Position numbers and translations under genes: made by a program. The notes beneath the pieces are model-generated. The model was given only the letters and a program-made list of their open reading frames with translations. It searched no databases and was not told the DNA's origin. From Podocnemis expansa (Eukaryota > Chordata > Testudines > Podocnemididae): DNA of 64,000 nucleotides. Where the stretch lies: positions 16,715,982 through 16,779,981 of the forward strand of contig ML682007.1 of NCBI GenBank assembly GCA_007922195.1, written 5' to 3'. Of the stretch, positions 56,993 to 64,000 are shown in pieces. Within the stretch, counting starts at the first letter, position 1. The number at the start of each line of letters is the position of its first letter.

Positions 56993-58216
56993 TCAGATAG
57001 CAGGCTTGCAGAGCATATAAACAATTCCAAACATGCTGGACAGATTGAATACTAAAAGAGACTTCATATTTAAAAAAAACAACTCATTTTTTCCCTGCCA
57101 CAGTTATTTGGCAAAGCAGAGCATTAAATGCTACTGAAGTAGAAAGCAAAGCTTCTTAAATGTCAGTGGAAGATTTATAAAGTGTCTAAGTACCCCAGAG
57201 GCTGACATTAATATCCTAGCTATCAAATGGCCAAATATGGACTACATTCCTCCTCATATTAACTTTTCCCCATAGCTGAAATGGGGAGCTGAAGGGGGTT
57301 AAGGAAAACCAAGTCCCTCAAAACACTAAAGTTACAATAATAAATGCCAAGGACTTTATTAACATGTGCTGTAAAAGCTAGAGACCTGATATTAACTTTC
57401 TATCTGTCAAAGAGAAGCCTTATTCTCTGACATTTACTACATGGTAGTTTCCTGAATATTATTATAAACTTATGGTCTTGTGTGCATCAGATACAGAAGA
57501 CCTGCATTGCTCGTATTTTATTATCCTTTTTTAAATAAAGTACCAAAAAAGATGCAGAATGTTTGAGAAGTATCCATTCCACACATCCCTAGAGTTTACC
57601 TGAGCCTAAATTTGTTATGGTTCAAGACATGCTACAAGACTCACCTATTTCCCAGGCATTATTTGAAAAGGGAATGAGCTAAACTAGGTTTATGGGGTGA
57701 ATGATAAGGGAATAGTTTGCAGTGGGGTTGGGAAGATCTCTCTTTTCATAGCCATTGAAAATGTCTTTTTGATGTGATGTCAGTTTGATCGTTATTCACG
57801 TTTTAACTGTCTGCAGGTGCCTACAGAGCTACATCAAAATAGAAGTGCTGCGTTCTGTGTCCAAATCCAGTGTAATGGCAATGCAGCTTCAATCATATTC
57901 TTGCCCCTCTGCTACTCGCCAGCAGCATGCTATTGCATGGTCAGATGACTGGAGCAATGGTCCTCTTGTGGGCATTTGATTTTGATTCCTGCATATTTCT
58001 GTTAAACATCTCCAGAGTAGTGTGCAACAGGCAGCATGAATGCTACTCACTAACAGCCATAGTTCTCTCGTTATTAGATCCAAGGTGTTACACTAGAAAT
58101 GGATCCTGATTGGAAACCTGGCTGTCATACAAATTAGTACTGAACAGGTGCCTCATATTGGTCTAGAACTTCAAGCTGACAATAGCAATGTGAATAGTTG
58201 CTTCTGCTTTGATACA
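56993..58216. other. Intergenic, nothing recognised
   Basis: No gene seen. Confidence 0.4.
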
Positions 58217-58580
58217 GTGTTGCTAATACTAAGTGGTAAAAATCCCAAGGGGTTGTCTTAAAAATCACAAGATTAAAAGCTTTAAAAAAACCCAATTTGC
58301 ATGGTTTTTTATATGCCTCAGCAATTAGTTACTGTCTGTCCCAGACACTGTGGTTTTGCCAACTTTCATGATTTTACTGGAGGTCTTATTCCAACTTGAT
58401 GTTTTTGAAGTCACAGTTTCTGGAGTTATGTATCAGAACCTTTGCTTCCATTTTATTTTTTGAGTAGCTAGCCTTCACAGCAGCAGAGAAAATCTTGCAA
58501 AGGAGGACTAAAAGCTAAAAAACCCACCAAACTCCAAATGTTGTACTTTAAAAATCATGATTTGGGGTGTTGTAGACTGT
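58217..58580. mobile_element. Diverged GTGTTGCCAAC-type element
   Basis: The left end AGTGTTGCTAATAC and an internal TTTGCCAACTTTCATGATTT, then AAAATCATGATTTGGGGTGT at the right, resemble the element at 48168. Boundaries are approximate. Confidence 0.35.
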
Positions 58581-59880
58581 ATTGTGATAAAGCCCTGGCT
58601 CAGTACTCTTATCTATTTAAATAAATCTGTGAAACAAGAATTTTAATATCTACCCATCAAACTGATATGATTCATTACCATAGTTACTGTGTGTGTATAT
58701 ATGATTATTTGAAAATGAAAAGAACTGGATATAGTGGAAATGATATATTCATGTATTATAGAAGCCTTGGGTATACTATGCACACCTGAGAATTACTCAT
58801 GTTATGTATCTAGCCAAAAGACTTGCTCCATTAATTCTTGTGTCTTGGACTCCCATACAGTTAGTATTTGAAATGATAAGAGCAAGCACAGATCATGTGG
58901 CAGCTTTAGAAATCAGAATCAATAAATCATTCAATGACCATTTTACATCACCCCCCAAAATGTGGCTTCTATTGACTTCAAAGAGAGTTTAACAGCAAAT
59001 TTCAATGGAACAAGGATTTTGTCCTAAATGAAAATATTTGTTATGCAGAAAGGTATTCACCGAAATAAATGTTCTGGGAGTTACAGATGAAATAGCTTCC
59101 TATTTACTGCTCCTTAGACCTGCTTCCTCTTTAACTTGTATTATCCTTTTCACAGTTATCTCTGTACCTTTCCTCTTGTCCGTGTCACTGAATTCATTTT
59201 TTCTGATACATCCAGTAAATGATCTAAGCCCCATTAAGATTGGCTTCAAAATACACTAATCACAAAGCCTATTGTATAAATATTTAAATTTTATAGTTTA
59301 GTAAATCTACCATATGAAAAGGAAGAAAAAAGAGATGGAACTGAGCACATTTATTCTGTATGCTATTATTACAGAAGAGCACAACAATGGATATGCAGAA
59401 AGATCTTATAGCAAATACAAAGGAAAAAACCTACTGAAAGGAATAGATAGATGGCCCATACCCTGGCAGTGATGGTTATTGTATTGAAGCCAGTATATTA
59501 CACTGATGAGCATGCTGATCAAGAGATAGATAGACAGGTAAATATGATATCTGACCAATTAGAAAGAGCTAATCCACACTTTGAAAGCAAACCTGAAAGT
59601 AATTTTTAAATAGTGATTTGCATTTTTTGGATTCTCACAGTATTTGTAACCCGTGCAGAAGGAACAGAGCCAGCTCTGGGTACATGCAAATCATGAAGTA
59701 GTATATTCTTCTCTTCCCCTCTAGTGCCTCCCCATCAAGGGCTGATACGTAGGCAGCTGGAACCAGTGGTAATAAATTTTGTCCTGATCCATACTGCAGC
59801 TTTACCAATTTATACCTGCTAAGACTTTGGTACACAGATGGAAGGACTTGAGAAAGGCCAGAATCCAAAGTGAAAGAGGA
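58581..59880. other. Intergenic, nothing recognised
   Basis: AT-rich, no gene seen. Confidence 0.4.
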
Positions 59881-60700
59881 TAAGGAGCTTTGTGGAGAGG
59901 GCGAAATGAGCAACAGGAGTCTCTCAAAGGACGTAGGGAAGAGAATACATTGTTGGAAACTTTTGGGGAAGGAGGATAGGAAGGAGAAGGAGGGAACTCA
60001 GAGGTCTGTTCCCATGGCTCCTGCCCCTGGCTGCCAGCCTGGATGGGGAGGGGAGGCTGTGGCCCCCAGCCAAGCTCCTGCAGATAGTTGCTACGCTGCA
60101 CAGAGCTGCGTCCCAGTTGGCTGGGGCTGGTGTAGGGTGCGGGCTCCAGAGGTGCTGGGCAGGCTTGCATTCCTGCCAGGCTTGGCTGGCCTGCGGGGAG
60201 AGGCTCAGGCAGAAAGCGGGGGTTATCCTCTCTAAGGGAGGGATGCTGCACATGCTGCATAGCATGCAGTAGCATCCCCTCCCAGCCAGAAGTGACGCAT
60301 CTTCCAAATCTACCTCTGCTTCTGGCTGGTCCAGTGCAGGTCAGCACCCACGACAGGAGGGGCTCCTTCCGGCTGGCACAGGGCTGGAGGGGAAGGGCTG
60401 CTCCTGGCCTCCTGCTGAGTATATGTGTGTGTTTGTGTGTGTCGGGGGTTGCTGCTGTTGCATCTCACGAGCTGGAGAGCAGCCTTTGTTGGGCTGCCTT
60501 CTGGCCCATGGGCTGCAGGTTCCACAACCCAGCTATAAAGGATAAGCAGATCTCTGCTCCCATACTTCTTGGTGAAAGAATGGACACAGAGCTGCTTCAT
60601 CTACATCAGTTATTATCCCTTGAACTCCAGATGGGCAAAAGCAGCAGGGTGGAAGAAGCCCTGTCTCCAGCCACTGATGTACAGGGGCAAGAATGGAAAG
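59881..60700. other. GC-rich island of unknown nature
   Basis: Base composition rises sharply at 59960-60560 compared with both sides. Open frames of up to about 180 codons exist on the minus strand, but they are Pro/Ser-rich, lack any domain I recognise, and have equally open antisense frames, so I do not call a gene. It could be a GC-rich transposon like those at 569, 44611 and 53848, but I found no terminal repeats. A GT-rich run sits at 60420-60440. Confidence 0.35.
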
Positions 60701-61895
60701 AGAGAGAAAGAGCTTCGTTTACATGAGCTATCTGGCCAGACGCCTTCACTGGCACTTCACAGCCAACAGTGAGAAATGCACACAAATTTGGACTTGATGA
60801 GATGGAAGAACTGAATTGGGGTTGGATGGGGGACTTTCCTTCTGGTAAGGACTTTGCTCAAAACTAGTGCATGCTACTGGCTCCCCTTCCCTGAGATTCT
60901 TGAGCTTTGCTGGGAGATACATTGCTGAAGACTGCATAATGGGAAGCAATGCAGGGAGGACTTTTTTTTGCTAAAGCCACAGTGGGCAGCAGCGGAGCTA
61001 AATGGGCTCCACTGGGTCCCCTCCTGTCAGCCACTAAAAATAAAGCTAGACTCACTATAACTGGGTTGAGTGGGAAAGTCTCAGTGCTGGACTAGACAGC
61101 ACTTCCCAAGAAGCTGAAGACCGGCCTGCCCAAGTGCGCCTCAGGACTCTGAAACTACGTTAGTCACTGACAGCAAACTAATTTAGAAGAGAGATAGTGG
61201 GTACAGGAACATTTGCCTTTAGTCACTCACACTGGGCAGTGAGAAACCGAGTTAATAGACTTTTGTCCATGTTACCAGGAGGCAGTGTTTTCTCTATTAT
61301 TCAGAGAGGTACTTTGTTGCTATCTTCCCTTTTCCTTCTTTCATACACAAGCTTCCTGCTTGAGAGTGAAGAAGCATCTCCCATTAAGGAAGTCCAGAAA
61401 GATTTAAGTGATCCCAGAAATGTTGGATTTGGCACTGCTACTGCCTGGCAGAAGGGTTACAGGGGTGTTTGTGAACTGGAGCCTTGGAGCCCGGGAGATC
61501 TGGCTGGGGCAGCTCTTTGCTATGCTGATGGACTCAGACCTAGAGGAGTATTGCTGAGCTGCACAGGAAAGTCACCATGATCATATAATGATGGAGTGGG
61601 CCATTATTTAGTAGAAAAAAAAACAATAAAATGAGGTTCACAATATTGAAGCTGGGTTCTCACTCCATTTCAGGTTTATATAATCTCCAGTGATGCCCCA
61701 CTCCTGATATACCCCTGAAGGCATGGCTGACCATGTTCTAGGAGGTTTGAGGAAGATGTAGGTCCCTATCTGTTGTTCCACTCAGTTTGAATCAATACAA
61801 CCCGTTTGATTTACTGAAATAATCTGACCTGATGCTGTGATTTCACTTACTTCTCTGGATTTATCCCCAGTCCTTCCTATACTTTTTTCCATTTT
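60701..61895. other. Intergenic, nothing recognised
   Basis: No supported gene or repeat. Confidence 0.4.
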
Positions 61896-61980
61896 CAAGC
61901 AGCTGATGAAGTGCAATCTCTCCCATGAAACCTCATGCAATAAATAAATTTGTTAGTCTTTAAAAGTGCCACAAGACTCC
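61896..61980 (+). mobile_element. Family A repeat, 3'-truncated simple copy
   Basis: CAGCTGATGAAGTGCAATCT, CTCATGCAATAAATAAATTT and AAAAGTGCCACAAGACTCC follow the sense order seen at 37252, but the GGCTGCCCC end is missing. Confidence 0.6.
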
Positions 61981-63831
61981 ATATAACCCATAATGAGAAA
62001 AACAGCTGTGTAATCCTTATGCTGAGCTATTATTTTATTAGCTGAAATATAAAAAAGGAACCACAGTACAAAATTCTGTAGGTTTTTCATATATAACATT
62101 TAAGGTTCTTACCAATCTGACAAGACATATCATTAACAAAGTAAAATTTGTTTATTTTTTTGAAAATATCTCTGCAAATAACCACTGTACTTTAGAAAAA
62201 CCCATATCAAGTAGATCATAGCAGAAATTTGACATGGAGCATTGGGTGTTTTGTAAAGTAAGGTTTATTATATTGGTGTATTTCTTTTTAGAACATCTGA
62301 GAGAGCACAGATATCCCCAGGTCCCTACCCACTTGGAATAAAAATACACAGAGAATGTATATATCAGCAATCAATAGCTCCCATACTGGCTTCCATCAGC
62401 TGCCATGCAAACTTGTCAAAACACCCGAGGACAATTTCCTGCTGAAAACCCATTATGTCTAAAACAAGTGATTAAATGAACCAGTGATGGTAATGCGCTT
62501 TGAAAGTTAAGCCACCATGGGTGATTAAATGTCTATGGATAATAAACACAATTATAAACATTAGGAAAAAAGCACAATTCCAAACACAAGTTGAGCATGG
62601 TATGTCATTAGTTACTGTAAATTGAAACAATTGTTTGGCGATTATTGGTTGGAATATAAATGCTCTCTTATGAGACTGTCAGTTCTATTAAAGGAAATCT
62701 CCATCCTTTATCTGTCCTCCTCCATTTCGGGGCAATGCTGTGATATGAGCGTCAACATGCTAGTTGAAAACTTTGTAGATTTACTCATTTAAAACCTGCC
62801 TCCTCTGAGGTCTATTTTGGCAAATACTCCTTACAAGGAACAACTCAAAATTTGGCTCATTTAGAATCTGATTTACTCTGATTTCACATACCCCATGCTT
62901 TATATCAGTAGTGAATGTGGCTATTAAATTCTTTTGAGACCTGGATCTGAGGACGTCATCTTGCATTTTGGTCCATTCGCTTTCGTGGTATTTTGAGAAA
63001 ATAAAGAGGAGTACTCAGGATTTAAACTTCAGATTGCTTAGCAACCTATTCAGTAAAGCCTGGCTGTTTCAACCGTAAAGTTTAAATATCCCTTTGGGGT
63101 TGAAGAACAAACGAGTGATTAAGAGCTAAATTTGTTGTTAAATTAATCTGTGTATTTCATTTAAATTTCAACCCAGGACAGGAGGCACATCCTGCTGGAT
63201 AATGGATTAGCTAACACAGTATAAAGAGTTAAGCTGAGCTGCACAAAGAGATTGATATGCTACAGAGGAAATGTGGGAGACTATATTAGTGCTCTTTCAT
63301 TTACAGGCAATGGCGTGAAGGAAATCATCTACAGAGCTCAGTTTAGTTCAGCCTACAGAAGGGGTTAGCAATAACAGGTCCCCACTGTTGTCAGTCAGAT
63401 TTACTGATTAATATTAAAAAAGAGCTCTGTTTAGCCACTTGAAACTCAGTGAACCCTGTTATAAATAATATGTCCTGCAACTGCAATTCTGACTCATACA
63501 CCTTTCTCCCTCTTTGGCTTCAGGCTTGAGCTAACTTAACTATTCTTGCTCGTCAAGGGATGAGAGTCACTGCTGCATGAAACAGAACTTGAAAATCTTA
63601 CTCTCAGATCTCTGGAGATGAATGCAATTTGGCAGAACACCCTTTATTTATTTTTGCACATACTGTCTGTTTATGAAATAAAGGGTTCATTTATGTAGAA
63701 GACATATTATCTACCTAAAATGGAGTTACCAGAATTCCAGTGCAATGAGTGATGGAGAAGATGCAATTTAAAAATGCTCTTCATTCACAAAGAGAGAGAA
63801 ATCAGAATATCACTTCTCAAATCTCCTAAAT
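61981..63831. other. Repeat-poor intergenic block
   Basis: No gene. The absence of recognisable transposons between about 62100 and 63800 is unusual for this window, and the segment 62580-62960 is the best candidate for conserved non-coding DNA. Confidence 0.3.
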
Positions 63832-64000
63832 CAGGGGTCTCAAACTCAAATCACCACAAAGGCCGCATGAGGATTAGGGCAGTAGCCTGAGGGCTACACT
63901 ATTGAAAGCTTTCCATACAATGATATTGCAAATATCAGTAATGATCATGTCATTGCAGGCTGCAGGAAATAGCTTTAGGGGCTGTATGCGGCCCACAGAC
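63832..64000. mobile_element. hAT (Charlie-like) element, cut by the window edge
   Basis: Starts CAGGGGTCTCAAACTCAAAT after TCCTAAAT (63824-63831, the presumed left duplication), followed by AAGGCCGCATGAGG and GGCCCACAGAC wording typical of such elements. The right end lies outside. Confidence 0.65.

Noticed and set aside
59802..60347. 181-codon minus-strand frame
   Set aside because: Pro/Ser-rich with an equally open antisense frame and no recognised motif; kept only as an unexplained GC-rich block.
1..64000. Endogenous retrovirus or long terminal repeats
   Set aside because: I found no gag, protease or env-like frames and no paired long direct repeats; every reverse transcriptase trace here is LINE-type.
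1..64000. CRISPR, prokaryotic operon, riboswitch or mobile bacterial island
   Set aside because: The repeat content and the DRD1 gene identify vertebrate nuclear DNA, and no such structure is present.

Overview
This is a stretch of vertebrate nuclear DNA, very probably from a turtle. The repeat landscape is typical of chelonian genomes: CR1 LINEs in many states of decay, MIR/CORE-SINE fossils, and dense short inverted-repeat DNA transposons. The one protein-coding gene encodes a sauropsid-like dopamine D1 receptor. A softshell turtle is possible, but I cannot fix the species from sequence alone. There are no prokaryotic operons, CRISPR arrays or viral genomes, and I saw no tRNA or rRNA gene.

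Gene content. DRD1 lies on the + strand at 17517-18872, with an intronless 451-codon reading frame. Upstream, the sequence supports a short intron in the 5' untranslated region (16747-16862, 116 bp, the size class known for mammalian DRD1), a long 5' leader with small upstream ORFs, and a probable first exon ending at 16746. Downstream there is a roughly 1.8 kb 3' UTR with an AU-rich element, a Pumilio-type site and two late polyadenylation signals near 20.6 kb. No second gene is visible. The rest is a gene desert of the kind that often surrounds developmental and neural genes.

Repeat layout. hAT-type elements at 569-1096, 4419-4608, 42219-42672, 44611-45457 and 53848-54514 have 8-bp target-site duplications, three of them perfect; a sixth runs off the right edge from 63832. 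A family with termini like GGCTATGTCTACACT occurs at 5837, 41744, 48412, 49629, 52609 and 56584, some copies with 3-bp duplications. CR1 or other LINE remnants lie at 32215-32880, 34870-36330 (a non-CR1 LINE with RT motifs), 36368-38835 (a CR1 broken by four later insertions), 40525-40950, 41640-41743, 47070-47241, 50485-50935, 50941-52110 and 53738-53847. Old MIR copies lie at 4300, 10826, 13874, 26697, 30070 and 42135, several of them split by younger elements.

The most unusual pattern is a short retroposon-like family. One end is a conserved stretch resembling GGCTGCCCCTTTGGAA, and the best copies have 8-12 bp target duplications. About half the copies carry an inverted 5' part, as expected from twin priming. 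I found no evidence of a new enzymatic or defence system. The interest lies in DRD1 leader structure, transposon nesting and this retroposon family.
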